From assembly GCA_963722905.1 (NCBI GenBank), contig CAVROT010000004.1:372001-436000 (forward strand): 64,000 nucleotides of DNA, written 5' to 3'. The position numbers and the translations under genes were made by a program. Positions 32,808 to 43,895 of this stretch are shown here, piece by piece. The notes beneath the pieces were generated by a model. The model saw only the letters and a list, made by a program, of their open reading frames with translations. It made no database searches and had not been told where the DNA came from. The DNA is from CAVROT01 sp963722905 (lineage in GTDB: Bacteria > Pseudomonadota > Alphaproteobacteria > Rhodobacterales > Rhodobacteraceae). The first letter of the stretch is position 1; each line of letters begins with the position of its first letter.

Positions 32808-34229
32808 ATGACCGATGCCCGCCATGACAGCAGCAACGGCCCCTCCACGAACCGGGAGGTCCAGGGTCTTCGGGCCGCGCGCGAGATCGAGGCGCATCTG
32901 GGCTGGCTCGACAGCTTTGCCGGCACCGCTCTGGGTGTTCTGGCGGTGGCCTCGGGGATCTACACCTACCTCGGCGTGTCGTCGCTTCTGGACGACGACG
33001 GGGCGCTGACGGTCTTCGCCGCGCTGGCCTATTCCATCGCGGTCAGCACCGGCATCTTCGTCTTCTGGTCCTACCTCATGCGGCTTCTGCCGGCGATGCG
33101 AACGCTCGGCTCCCGGCTGGGTTTGCTGGGGACGATGGCGCTGGGGTCGCTGGCCATCGTCGCCATGTCGTCGTGGCTGAATGCGGCGGCGCTGGCCGGC
33201 GCGGCGGCGGTGGAGCAGCACCTCGCGCGGACGGTGCAGGACTATCAGGGCGCGCTGGAGCGGGCGCACACGGTGGCGGTGGCGGGCCAGTCGCTGGGGC
33301 GCGACGTCGCCCGCGTCCGCCAGTCCTTCGAGGACCTCAGCGAACAGGAAGCGACGGGCGACCTGTCGGGCATCGCCGGGCGCGGCGCGGTGTTCCGCGT
33401 GCTGCGGCAGAAGGCGCAGGAGCTGTCCGCTCTCGAAACGCAGATCGCGGCGCAAGAGCCGCAGGTCGCAGACGCGTTTGCCGAGGGCAACGCCATCCTC
33501 AGCCGGATGCGCGCCCTCACGGTCGAGCCGGGCCCGGTCGAGGCCCGCTCGGTCGAGTTCTCGGAGGCCGCGGTGCGGCTGGCCGGGCTGATCACCGGGC
33601 TGCGGCAGCTTTCGGTGGCGCCGCTGGTCTCGCGCGCGGCGCAGGACCTGGCCGCGTCGGTCGTCCTGCCCGTGCTGGACGGCAACAGCGCGGACACCCG
33701 CACGAGCCAGGAGGCGACCATCGCGTCGGTTCTGGACGTTCTGGGACAACGCGCGCTGACCCTGCGCGCCGCGGCCGACGAGGTGACCGCGATGCCGCCC
33801 GCCGCCGACACCACCTATACCCCCATCTCCACGGCCGATGCGGTGATCCGCTATGCCGGCAACTTCGTCCCGTCCTGGGCCGGCGCCATCGCCATCGACC
33901 TGTTGCCGGCGGTGCTGGTGCTGATCCTGATGGTGACGCACGGCGCCGTCCGGTCGGGACGCGAGGGCGCCGGCGTCGAGGACACGATGAGCGTCGCCGA
34001 CCTGCGCGCGGCCCTCGCCGCGCTGCGCGACGTCGACCTCGCGCTCGGGGGTCCCGGAAGACGTCTGGACGGTGCAGCGACGCTGGAAGAGCCGTCCGCC
34101 GGACAGACGGAGACGCCATTCCGCGAGGGTGCGCAGGCGGATGTCGCCGCGTCCCCCTCCCCGTCCGCGGGCTCCGAGGCCGAGGGCGCCACGCCGCTAC
34201 GCCGGGCGACCGGCCGCGAGGCGGGATGA
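32808..34229 (+). CDS. Membrane protein of unknown function with long coiled-coil region
   Basis: 473 residues from ATG 32808, seven bases after GGAG. Helices: about 42-62 (GTALGVLAVASGIYTYLGV), 72-92 (TVFAALAYSIAVSTGIFVFW), 105-128 (LGLLGTMALGSLAIVAMSSW) and 365-385 (AGAIAIDLLPAVLVLILMV). Between helices 3 and 4 lie some 230 residues of Ala/Gln/Glu-rich helix with coiled-coil character (QKAQELSALETQIAAQE). The C-terminal 85 residues are cytoplasm-like and disordered. Seven bases ahead of a ClpP-like gene, so one transcript. I do not recognise the family. Confidence 0.75.
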   Translation: MTDARHDSSNGPSTNREVQGLRAAREIEAHLGWLDSFAGTALGVLAVASGIYTYLGVSSLLDDDGALTVFAALAYSIAVSTGIFVFWSYLMRLLPAMRTLGSRLGLLGTMALGSLAIVAMSSWLNAAALAGAAAVEQHLARTVQDYQGALERAHTVAVAGQSLGRDVARVRQSFEDLSEQEATGDLSGIAGRGAVFRVLRQKAQELSALETQIAAQEPQVADAFAEGNAILSRMRALTVEPGPVEARSVEFSEAAVRLAGLITGLRQLSVAPLVSRAAQDLAASVVLPVLDGNSADTRTSQEATIASVLDVLGQRALTLRAAADEVTAMPPAADTTYTPISTADAVIRYAGNFVPSWAGAIAIDLLPAVLVLILMVTHGAVRSGREGAGVEDTMSVADLRAALAALRDVDLALGGPGRRLDGAATLEEPSAGQTETPFREGAQADVAASPSPSAGSEAEGATPLRRATGREAG

Positions 34230-34236
34230 ACGCGGC

Positions 34237-35049
34237 GTGACGGGCAGGATCGGCACCGGCGCCGCGCTGCGGATGCTGCTGGTCGTGCAGCTGGGCATGG
34301 GCGCCGTGCTTTTCGCGTCGGACCTCTGGGACGACGGTGCCGGTGCGGGTCCGCTGCGCGCCCTGCCCCGGCTCTTTGCGCCGCAGCCGCCCAGCCTCGA
34401 CGCGCCGGTGCGGCCGGGCGACCAGACCCGCCGCTACCGGCGCGACACCGGCGCCCCCGCAAGGACGGGCGCGCCGCTGCCGGCCACGAACGACATGCCC
34501 GCCCGGCTGAGCCTCGCCGTGGACGGCGACACGATCCGGCTGGCGGGGCGCATCGCGCCGGGCGACGCCGACCGTCTGGCAGACGCGCTGAGGGAGACCG
34601 CCGACACCGGGGACGGGGTGCTGCCGGGCGACGCCGAACCGGGTGGCCCGCCCCTGCGGACCGCCCTTCTGGACAGTCCGGGCGGGTCGGTCGCGGACGC
34701 GCTGGCCATCGGACGCACCCTGCGCGAAGCAGGGCTGGAAACGGAGGTCGGCGCCGGGGCCGTCTGCCTTTCGGCCTGCCCGTACATGCTGGCCGGCGGC
34801 GCCGCGCGGCGCGTCGATCCGGATGGCTTCGTCGGCGTCCACCAGCACTATTTCGGCGAAAGCGGCGTCCAGCCCGCCTTCATGGCGGTCGAGGACGTGC
34901 AGCGCGGCCAGGCCCGCGTCATGGTGCATCTGGACGCGATGGGCGTGGACCCGTTGCTGATGCAGCATGCCATGACCACCGCGCCCGACGAGATCTACGT
35001 CCTGCTACCCGAAGAGCTGGAGCGTTACGCCCTCATCACCGCTCCCTGA
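34237..35049 (+). CDS. ClpP/crotonase-fold periplasmic protein (COG3904-like)
   Basis: 270 residues from GTG 34237. A single N-terminal hydrophobic segment (LRMLLVVQLGMGAVLFA) anchors or exports it, followed by a Pro/Arg-rich linker and then a ClpP-like domain: LLDSPGGSVADALAIGRTLR, VGAGAVCLSACPYMLAGG with the likely catalytic Ser in SAC, and VGVHQHYFGESGV with a candidate His. This arrangement suggests a serine peptidase in the periplasm or at the membrane. Paired with the preceding coiled-coil membrane protein, which may be its partner or substrate; that is inference. Confidence 0.82.
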   Translation: MTGRIGTGAALRMLLVVQLGMGAVLFASDLWDDGAGAGPLRALPRLFAPQPPSLDAPVRPGDQTRRYRRDTGAPARTGAPLPATNDMPARLSLAVDGDTIRLAGRIAPGDADRLADALRETADTGDGVLPGDAEPGGPPLRTALLDSPGGSVADALAIGRTLREAGLETEVGAGAVCLSACPYMLAGGAARRVDPDGFVGVHQHYFGESGVQPAFMAVEDVQRGQARVMVHLDAMGVDPLLMQHAMTTAPDEIYVLLPEELERYALITAP

Positions 35050-35075
35050 CCCGCACGGCCCGCGCGCAACGCCGC

Positions 35076-35555
35076 CTAGCTGGCGAACGCCTCCGGCCGG
35101 GCCTCTCGCGCCATGTGATCGAGGACGCCGTTGACGAAGCGGGGCTCGCGACCCTCGGGGAAGAACGCCTTGGCGACGTCCACGAATTCGCTGATGACGA
35201 CCTTCGGCGGCGTCTCGGCGATGACCAGCTCGGCGCCTGCCGCGCGAAAGAGGGCGCGCAGGGTCGGGTCGATGCGGTCAATGCGCCATTTCTCGACGAT
35301 GGCGCGGTCGGCCAGCTGGTCGATGCGCGCCTGCCGCGACACCGCCGTGTCCAGCAGCGCACGGAAGAGGTCCACGTCGCCCTCGGCCATCTCGTCGCCC
35401 TCGTAGACGGCGCCGAAGCGGTGGTCCTCGAACTCCACGCGGACGCGGTCCACACCCAGCGATGAATGCTCCATCTGGAAGAGCGCCTGCACCGCATAAA
35501 GCCGGGCGGCCGATTTCATCTGGCGGCGATCGGGCTTGCGCGTCGCGGCGGTCAC
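35076..35555 (-). CDS. nusB: Transcription antitermination factor NusB
   Basis: 159 residues from GTG 35555, which overlaps the ribH stop as GTGA. An all-helical RNA-binding protein of the rRNA antitermination complex. SAARLYAVQALFQMEHS is the usual opening and the C-terminus contains VVISEFVDVAKAFFPEGREP then RFVNGVLDHMAREARP. Last gene of the riboflavin operon, the standard place in alphaproteobacteria. Confidence 0.95.
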   Translation of the reverse strand: MTAATRKPDRRQMKSAARLYAVQALFQMEHSSLGVDRVRVEFEDHRFGAVYEGDEMAEGDVDLFRALLDTAVSRQARIDQLADRAIVEKWRIDRIDPTLRALFRAAGAELVIAETPPKVVISEFVDVAKAFFPEGREPRFVNGVLDHMAREARPEAFAS

Positions 35556-36064
35556 GATCCGTCCCGTCCCGCGCGAAAGCCGATGCCCTTGCCGGTCGCC
35601 GCCCACCGGCGTTGCAGCGCGACAAGGTGCACCGCCGCCGCCGCCGCCGCGCCAGCGGTATCCAGCCGGGCCGCGTCGGCGCGTTCCTCGGCCTGCTCCA
35701 TGTTCTCGACCGTGATGATTCCGTTGCCGATGGCCAGACCCTGTAGCCCCAGCAGGGTCAGGCCCCGGGCGCTTTCCCCGATCACGATGTCGTAGTGGCT
35801 GGTCCGCCCGCGAATGACGCAGCCCAGCGCCACGTAGCCGTGATAGTCCTTCAGCCGGTGGGCAAGCGTGATCGCCGGCGCGATCTCAAGAGACCCCGTC
35901 ACCTCGACCGTATCATGCGCGGCGCCGGCGGCCTCGATCACCCGCCGGGCGGAGGCGAGCTGTGACGCGGCGATCTTCGCGTAGTAGTCCGCGATGACGA
36001 TCAGGATCTCCGCGGGCGCGTCGAACCGCGGCAGGGCCCTCTCGACGTCGGAATGGCCGGCCAT
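35552..36064 (-). CDS. ribH: 6,7-dimethyl-8-ribityllumazine synthase
   Basis: 170 residues from ATG 36064, sharing one base with the ribB stop (TGATG); GTG 36067 is an alternative. It joins the RibB product with the pyrimidine intermediate to give lumazine. Motifs: VTGSLEIAPAI, YVALGCVIRGRTSHYDIV and GLAIGNGIITVENMEQAEER, with the catalytic His in SHYD. Normal length. Confidence 0.95.
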   Translation of the reverse strand: MAGHSDVERALPRFDAPAEILIVIADYYAKIAASQLASARRVIEAAGAAHDTVEVTGSLEIAPAITLAHRLKDYHGYVALGCVIRGRTSHYDIVIGESARGLTLLGLQGLAIGNGIITVENMEQAEERADAARLDTAGAAAAAAVHLVALQRRWAATGKGIGFRAGRDGS

Positions 36065-37182
36065 CACGCAGTCCCCGTGATGCGGCGGGTGTCTGCGATC
36101 TCGAGGCCGTAGGCCTCAAGTCCGACGACCTTGGGCCTGGGCGAGTTGGTCAGCAACACGATCCGGCTCAGTCCCAGCGACGACAGGATCTGCGCGCCCA
36201 GCCCGTACTGGCGCAACGTCTGCGGCGACACCTCGTCGGAGGTGGCGAGCTTCATGTGCAGGTCGCGCAGCAGGACCAGCGCGCCGCGCCCCTCGGCCGC
36301 GATCAGGCGCATGGCGGCCCCGAACTCGGCCGCGCGGCCCGGGCCTCCGGTGCCCACGACGTCCAGCAACGGGTCCAGCGCATGCATCCGCACCAGCACC
36401 GGATCGTCGCCCGACAGGTCGCCCGTGGTCAGCACGATGTGCTCGGCGCCCTGCGTCTCGTCCGTATAGACGCGCATCGTCCAGTCGCCGCCGAACTCGG
36501 ACGTGATGGGGCGTTCGTCGCGGACCCGCACGAGGTTGTCGTGCCGGCGGCGGTAGGCGATGAGGTCGCTGATGGTACCGATCTTGAGCCCGTGGCGCTG
36601 CGCGAAGGCGACGAGGTCGGGCAGCCGCGACATGCTGCCGTCGTCGTTCATGATCTCGCAGATCACGCCGGAGGGGTTCAGGCCGGCCAGCCGCGCGATG
36701 TCCACGGCCGCCTCGGTGTGCCCCGCGCGCACCAGGACGCCGCCATCCCGCGCGCGCAGGGGGAACACGTGGCCCGGCGTCGCGATGTCGGCGGCGGTCG
36801 CGGCCCCGTCGATGGCGACGGCGACGGTATGGGCGCGGTCGTGCGCGCTGATCCCGGTGGTCACGCCCTCGCGCGCCTCGATGCTGACGGTGAACGCCGT
36901 TTCATGACGCGACGAGTTCGACGATGCCATGAGGGGCAGTTCCAGTGCGTCGATCCGGGTGCCGGGCAGCGTCAGGCAGATCAGCCCGCGCCCGTGCGTC
37001 GCCATGAAGTTGATGGCGTCGGGCGTCGCCATCTGGGCAGGGATGACGAGGTCGCCCTCGTTCTCGCGGTCCTCGTGGTCGACGAGGATGAACATCCGAC
37101 CGTTGCGCGCGTCCTCGATGATCTCGTCGATGGACGAGACGGCGTCGGAATAGTCGTACTCGTCACGGGTCGTGTCGGACAC
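36064..37182 (-). CDS. ribB: 3,4-dihydroxy-2-butanone-4-phosphate synthase with degenerate GTP-cyclohydrolase-II-like domain
   Basis: 372 residues from GTG 37182, six bases after AGGAGG (ATG-like starts further out have no site). RibB domain to about residue 205: VDHEDRENEGDLVIPAQMA, then GLICLTLP, RAGHTEAAVDIARLAGL and CEIMNDDGSM, all catalytic residues present. The rest resembles RibA (TNSPRPKVVGLEAYGLEI) but lacks the zinc Cys cluster (TGDLSGDDPVLVRMHA in place of a Cys-containing segment), so it cannot act as GTP cyclohydrolase II. Such RibBX-type proteins are known in proteobacteria; a separate RibA should exist elsewhere. Confidence 0.93.
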   Translation of the reverse strand: MSDTTRDEYDYSDAVSSIDEIIEDARNGRMFILVDHEDRENEGDLVIPAQMATPDAINFMATHGRGLICLTLPGTRIDALELPLMASSNSSRHETAFTVSIEAREGVTTGISAHDRAHTVAVAIDGAATAADIATPGHVFPLRARDGGVLVRAGHTEAAVDIARLAGLNPSGVICEIMNDDGSMSRLPDLVAFAQRHGLKIGTISDLIAYRRRHDNLVRVRDERPITSEFGGDWTMRVYTDETQGAEHIVLTTGDLSGDDPVLVRMHALDPLLDVVGTGGPGRAAEFGAAMRLIAAEGRGALVLLRDLHMKLATSDEVSPQTLRQYGLGAQILSSLGLSRIVLLTNSPRPKVVGLEAYGLEIADTRRITGTA

Positions 37183-37441
37183 GCGGCACCTCCTCGGGGG
37201 CACCCCTCAGACGGGCCGCCATCGCGGGGCAGATAACGGCTCGGACGGGGCATTGCCACCCCGCGTCGGCAGCCCCCGGGGCGGACGACCGCGGCTCGCC
37301 GTGCAGCTGCTCGTGCCGGCCGGCGCACGGGCGTTCGGGACGCACCGGTGCGCCGGATTGCGGTGCCGGCGTCCTTCGCCCGGCCCGGACAGACCGGGCG
37401 CCGACCCGGCACGGCGACGAAAGGGGCCGGTCGCGCCGATG

Positions 37442-38008
37442 CTACCCGGGGGAGACTTCTGCGAAATAACGGGCCTCGTTCAGATAGCCGGCCAGCCCGC
37501 CCGCCGCGCTCCACGCCGACTCCCACGGAGCGGCCCCGACGAGAAGAACGGCATCCGGCGATACGCCAATGCCGGCGAGGGCGGCGCGGGTCAGCGCGCG
37601 CTGATCGCGCCAGAGCGCCATCGCCGCGGGTGCCGGGGCCACGCTGTCGAGTGGCCGCGGTGCCCTGTCGGGGACAGGGAGGGGCGGCGCCATCAGCGCG
37701 ATGAGGGCGGCGCCCTCGATTTCCGACAGGCGCCCGGCCCGGTCCTGCGGCACCGTATCGCCCGCCCGCATCAGGTGCAGGGCGTTGGACGAAAACAGGA
37801 AGGCGACGATGTCGCATCCCGTCGTGGCGCGCACGGTGGCGTAGGTCGTATAGTCGAGGCCCAGCGCCCGCGCCCGCGCCACCCGGCGGCGTACGACGTT
37901 CAGCGGCAGATGCGGCAGCAGGTCGCGCCGCGCCCGGCTCCAGCAATGGCGGCGCCATCCGGCGCCCGCTGCCAGGGGTGGCCCGTGGTTGTGGCCGATC
38001 CCGCTCAT
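37442..38008 (-). CDS. Conserved hypothetical protein with N-terminal GHNHGP motif, in the riboflavin operon
   Basis: 188 residues from ATG 38008, which overlaps the preceding small gene by four bases. It opens MSGIGHNHGPPLAAGAGW, a signature shared by several alphaproteobacterial proteins of unknown function, then a basic segment (VVRRRVARARALGLDY) and a predominantly helical body. No catalytic pattern recognised. The 259 bases to ribB contain no gene and no FMN riboswitch that I can see. Confidence 0.8.
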   Translation of the reverse strand: MSGIGHNHGPPLAAGAGWRRHCWSRARRDLLPHLPLNVVRRRVARARALGLDYTTYATVRATTGCDIVAFLFSSNALHLMRAGDTVPQDRAGRLSEIEGAALIALMAPPLPVPDRAPRPLDSVAPAPAAMALWRDQRALTRAALAGIGVSPDAVLLVGAAPWESAWSAAGGLAGYLNEARYFAEVSPG

Positions 38009-38226
38009 TCCATCTGGACCCGGCCGACGGTTGCGGCCGCGTCTTCCAACGCATTGGCACCGGATCCGAAACCGGTCGCGCCGACACCCGTAAGCCTCCG
38101 GCCATGCGGATGCTCGGGATCGCGGCGGCAGTCGCGCCTGTCGAACGTTCCGTCCGGCAGACGGCGGATATCAATGCAGCGGTCGCCGCCGGGGTCCCCG
38201 ATGCTGCGCGTCACCACCGGCTTCAT
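38005..38226 (-). CDS. Small hypothetical protein between ribE and the GHNHGP gene
   Basis: 73 residues. It overlaps ribE by four bases at its start and the next gene by four at its end, so it is translated in line. It has a conserved-looking segment SIGDPGGDRCIDIRRLPDG and an Arg/Asp-rich centre (DRRDCRRDPEHPHGR). I do not recognise a function. Confidence 0.7.
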   Translation of the reverse strand: MKPVVTRSIGDPGGDRCIDIRRLPDGTFDRRDCRRDPEHPHGRRLTGVGATGFGSGANALEDAAATVGRVQME

Positions 38227-38834
38227 GCGGCGGCACCCAGCCGCGCGACATAGCGGGCGACGGTGTCGACCTCGATGTTCATCGGGTCGCCGATGGATGC
38301 CTCGCCCCAGGTCGTGACCGCCTGCGTATGGGGGATCAGGTTCACGCCGAAGCGGGTGGCCCCGCCTGTGTCCTCCACCGCGTTCACGGTCAGCGAGGTT
38401 CCGTTCAGCGCGACCGATCCCTTGGGCGCGATGAACCTGCCCAGCGCCGCCGGCGCATCGAGCGTGACCCGCGTGCTGTCGCCCTCGCGAGACATCGCCA
38501 CGACGCGCGCCACGCCGTCGACATGGCCGGACACGATGTGACCGCCCAACTCGTCGCCCACGCGCAGGGAGCGTTCGAGGTTGACGCAACGACCTTCGGT
38601 CCAGCGATCCCCCAGTGCGGTGGCGCCCGTTGTCTCGGCCGAGACGTCGACCTCGAACCAGCCGTCCGGCGGCGGCCCCAGTGCCACGACCGTAAGGCAC
38701 ACACCGTCGCAGGCGATAGAGGCGCCGATGTCGATGCGCGCGGTATCGTAGCCGCAGGCGATGCGGACCCGCAGGTCTCCCCGGCGCTCCAGCTGGACGA
38801 CGCGGCCGACGTCGGTGACGATTCCGGTGAACAT
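38223..38834 (-). CDS. ribE: Riboflavin synthase alpha subunit
   Basis: 203 residues from ATG 38834. It converts two lumazine molecules to riboflavin. Two lumazine-binding repeats: the first from MFTGIVTDVGRV with ACDGVCLTVVAL, the second from LGGHIVSGHVDGVARV with VALNGTSLTVNAV. Normal length. Confidence 0.95.
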   Translation of the reverse strand: MFTGIVTDVGRVVQLERRGDLRVRIACGYDTARIDIGASIACDGVCLTVVALGPPPDGWFEVDVSAETTGATALGDRWTEGRCVNLERSLRVGDELGGHIVSGHVDGVARVVAMSREGDSTRVTLDAPAALGRFIAPKGSVALNGTSLTVNAVEDTGGATRFGVNLIPHTQAVTTWGEASIGDPMNIEVDTVARYVARLGAAA

Positions 38835-38882
38835 GGCGCAGACCCCCGGCAGACAGGCGCGGACGCGCCACGGCTTCGCTGT

Positions 38883-40028
38883 TTACGATACGCGAACGCG
38901 TCGCCGCGGGGCAAGCGGAGCCGTAGGCCGAGGAACCTGGCGGCGCCACTCCATCATGGCGTCGCCGCCGACGTCGCGGACGGAATGCAGTCGGAACCGC
39001 GGCGCTGCGGCCAGATCCGCGAGGCCCAGACCACCCATGCCGGGCAGGCCGTCCGAGCCGATGGCGAGCCCGGCGCAGAAGGTCACGATCCGGTCCACAA
39101 GCCCCGCGCGCAGCAGCGCCGCGGCAAGGGTGCCTCCGCCCTCGCAGAGAACCCGCGTGAGCCCCGCCGCGCCCAGCGCCTGCAGCATCGCCGCCGGATC
39201 CGGGCGCCCGCGGGGCGACGCGACCTCGATCATGCGGACGCCGGCCGCCGTCCATCCGGCAATCACGACCGCCTCCATCGGCGCGTGGAGGATCCACAGC
39301 GGAACCTCCGCAGCCGAACGGGCCAGCCGCCCGCCGGGCGCGATGTCGGCGCCGGCCGACGCGACGATGCGCACCGGCTGCGGCATGTCGCCCATTCCCC
39401 GCACCGTCAGCATCGGGTCGTCGGTCCGCGCCGTCCCTCCGCCTACCAGCACCGCGTCGTGCGTCGCGCGCATCGCGTGCACAGCCCGCCGCGCCGAGGG
39501 GCCGGTGATCCAGCGCGACGCCCCGCCGGAGGTCGCGATCCGCCCGTCGAGGGACGTGGCAAGCTTGAGCGTGACCATCGGCCGCCCCGCCGTGATGCGC
39601 AGGACAAAACCGGCATGGTCCGCGGCGGCAGCGGCCGCGCCCTTGCCCGTATCCACGTCGATACCGGCGGATCGCAGCCGCGCATGGCCGGCGCCTGCGG
39701 TGCGCGGATCGGGATCCTCCATCGCCGAGACGACGCGCGCCACGCCCGCCGCGATCAGCGCAACCGCGCAGGGCGGCGTGCGGCCGTGATGCGCGCAGGG
39801 CTCCAGCGTCACGAAGGCCGTGGCGCCGCGCGCGGCGTCGCCCGCCTGCGCCAGTGCCACCGTTTCGGCATGGGGGCGACCGCCGGGCCGGGTCCAGCCG
39901 CGCCCGACGATGCGGCCGTCGTTCACAATCACGCAGCCGACCGCCGGGTTCGGCCAGACCCGCCCCAGCCCGCGCCGCCCCAGCGACAGCGCATGCGCCA
40001 TCGCCGCCGCGTCGCTGGCCTGCATCAT
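38883..40028 (-). CDS. ribD: Bifunctional riboflavin biosynthesis deaminase/reductase RibD
   Basis: 381 residues from ATG 40028, overlapping the nrdR stop. Deaminase domain 1-150 with the zinc motifs HAETVALAQAG and LEPCAHHGRTPPC; reductase domain with LKLATSLDGRIATSGG and LCEGGGTLAAALL. An unusually long Ala-rich segment (GKGAAAAAADHAG) sits between the two. The Arg-rich tail after RRQVPRPTAPL is not conserved. Confidence 0.95.
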   Translation of the reverse strand: MMQASDAAAMAHALSLGRRGLGRVWPNPAVGCVIVNDGRIVGRGWTRPGGRPHAETVALAQAGDAARGATAFVTLEPCAHHGRTPPCAVALIAAGVARVVSAMEDPDPRTAGAGHARLRSAGIDVDTGKGAAAAAADHAGFVLRITAGRPMVTLKLATSLDGRIATSGGASRWITGPSARRAVHAMRATHDAVLVGGGTARTDDPMLTVRGMGDMPQPVRIVASAGADIAPGGRLARSAAEVPLWILHAPMEAVVIAGWTAAGVRMIEVASPRGRPDPAAMLQALGAAGLTRVLCEGGGTLAAALLRAGLVDRIVTFCAGLAIGSDGLPGMGGLGLADLAAAPRFRLHSVRDVGGDAMMEWRRQVPRPTAPLAPRRRVRVS

Positions 40029-40492
40029 TCGTCGGGCTTGCCCGGTGGGCGAAGCTCGCTGACGAACTTGTCGAAGTCGTCGGCGGCCTGGAAATTCTTG
40101 TAGACGCTCGCAAAGCGCACGTATGCGACCGTGTCGATGCGGGCGAGCGTCTCCATGACGATCTCGCCGATGGCCTTGCTGGGGATGTCGGTGTCGCCCA
40201 TGCTTTCCAGCCGCCGCACGATGCCGCTGATCATCTGGTCCATCCGCTCGGGCTCGATGGGGCGCTTCTGCAGGGCGATGCGGATCGACCGTTCCAGCTT
40301 GGTCCGGTCGAACTCCTCGCGCCGCCCGTTCGACTTGATGACGACGAGGTCGCGCAACTGCACGCGTTCGTAGGTGGTGAAGCGTCCGCCGCAGGCCGGG
40401 CAGAACCGGCGCCGGCGGATGGCGACGTGATCCTCGGCGGGCCGCGAATCCTTTACCTGCGTGTCGACATTGCCGCAAAACGGACAGCGCAT
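40025..40492 (-). CDS. nrdR: Transcriptional repressor NrdR
   Basis: 155 residues from ATG 40492. It represses ribonucleotide reductase genes. A zinc ribbon (MRCPFCGNVDTQVKDSR ... CPACGGRFTTYERV) precedes an ATP-cone domain (FDRTKLERSIRIALQKRP). First gene of the riboflavin operon, as usual in this group. Confidence 0.95.
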   Translation of the reverse strand: MRCPFCGNVDTQVKDSRPAEDHVAIRRRRFCPACGGRFTTYERVQLRDLVVIKSNGRREEFDRTKLERSIRIALQKRPIEPERMDQMISGIVRRLESMGDTDIPSKAIGEIVMETLARIDTVAYVRFASVYKNFQAADDFDKFVSELRPPGKPDE

Positions 40493-40744
40493 CCCGGTCC
40501 CCCACTGCTTGGCCCGCGGAGGACCGAGGCCGAGCATAGAGACCGCGCCAAGATATGGGTAGCCGTGAAATGCCGCCACCAGATGCGGTGGGCCATGTCG
40601 GATGCACGGGCGTGCTCTGGGCCGCGACGCCGGCTGGAGTTCTGGCACGCGCCGGTCCGGCAGGGAGGTACGACAGCAACGGTTCGGCCGATCCCCCCCC
40701 GGCGCCCGCCACGTCCCAGCCGGGGCGAAACGTCTAAGCGCCGA

Positions 40745-41137
40745 TCAGCGGCCGGGGTAGCGGCGCCGCTCGATCTCGCACAGGGCGCGGGCGTGGCCGA
40801 CGCTGACCGCGTCGCCGCCCCCGATCCTCAGCAGCCCCGTGGACCCCCCGGAGGCGGCGGCCCGCGTGGTGAACCGGATGCCCTCTCCCGACCGGCGGGG
40901 CGGCACGGACACGCGGTAGATCCGCCGGTCCGACCGCAATCCCAACTCTCGTCGGGCATAGTCGCCGGCCGCGCACCAGAAGCTGATCGCGCCGGAGCGC
41001 CCCTGGTACGCCACGTCGAAGGTGGCCGGCCCGACCGCTTCGACCCGCATTCCATTGTCGGCGAGGAACGCGGCCGATGCGACCTGCGGCCCGGCGACGG
41101 CCAGTGCCAGCGCGAGGGCGACGATGGGTCTGGACAT
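40745..41137 (-). CDS. Small secreted protein, conserved hypothetical
   Basis: 130 residues from ATG 41137, after GAGGAG. The signal peptide ends GPQVASA before AFLADNG. The mature part contains FDVAYQGRSGAISFWCAAGD and CEIERRRYPGR with two Cys, so one disulphide is possible. Proteins of this type occur in Rhodobacteraceae without an assigned role. The 252 bases between it and nrdR hold nothing I recognise. Confidence 0.7.
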   Translation of the reverse strand: MSRPIVALALALAVAGPQVASAAFLADNGMRVEAVGPATFDVAYQGRSGAISFWCAAGDYARRELGLRSDRRIYRVSVPPRRSGEGIRFTTRAAASGGSTGLLRIGGGDAVSVGHARALCEIERRRYPGR

Positions 41138-41267
41138 TGTGAACTCCTCTGGCAGCACACGGATCATCCCGTGGAAAAGCCGATATTACCCTCAGATAGA
41201 CTAAATTCCCGGGCGTCCAGCGCGTTCCCGGCCGCCGGGACCGTCATCGGACAGGCCCGGGTGATCC

Positions 41268-41675
41268 TCAGATATCCGCCTGACGGGTGGGAGAACAGAA
41301 CAGTCGCGCGCCATAGGTGTCGTCGCGACGTTGCGGCTCGGGGCGGTAGCGGATCGCGGTGATGCCCGCGAAGTAACCCGGCGAGCAGACGTCGGCGTTG
41401 AAATAGTCGCGGATCGCGTTCTGCGCACGACGGTCTCCGGTGGCGTCGTCGGTCAGAGGCGGTCCGCCCACCGCCTCGATCATGACGCCGTAGGACCCGT
41501 TGTTGGCGCTGAAGGTGTGCCCGATCGAATATGTCACGCCGTCGCCCGCGCGGTGCTGCGCGGTGACCATGTCCGGCGACCGGAAGGCCGAGGCCTGATC
41601 CAGCGACGGGTCGGCGACCTCGCACGCCGTGAGACACAGAAACATGATAGGCGCAGCGGCCGCTATCCTCATCAT
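41268..41675 (-). CDS. Putative lipoprotein
   Basis: 135 residues from ATG 41675, behind GGAAGG. N-terminal signal with lipobox FLCLTACEV, so lipidation at the second Cys is predicted. The remainder is a single small domain including YSIGHTFSANNGSYGVMIE and a Cys pair. No family recognised. It is followed closely by rpoD upstream in the same direction. Confidence 0.65.
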   Translation of the reverse strand: MMRIAAAAPIMFLCLTACEVADPSLDQASAFRSPDMVTAQHRAGDGVTYSIGHTFSANNGSYGVMIEAVGGPPLTDDATGDRRAQNAIRDYFNADVCSPGYFAGITAIRYRPEPQRRDDTYGARLFCSPTRQADI

Positions 41676-41738
41676 CGAACCTTCCATCGGTGACCCTTCC
41701 GCGCCGCCGGACCGCCCGTCGCGCGCGCCACTGTTTTC

Positions 41739-43730
<1,992 letters not shown>

Positions 43731-43895
43731 GCAGCATCTCCTCCATAGAGTCGCCGGCGCGGGGCCGGGCGCAGAACCCTGTGCGACGGCTGTCGCGAAT
43801 CACTTACGGCGAATCATCGATTCGCGATCATGCCTAACGGCAGCATGCTTACCAAATCCTGCACCGGCCGGACAGGCACGCGATTCGCGGCCGCC

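Noticed and set aside
36064..40492. FMN riboswitch in the riboflavin operon
   Set aside because: I looked upstream of ribB (37183-37441), ribE and nrdR for the conserved RFN core and saw none.
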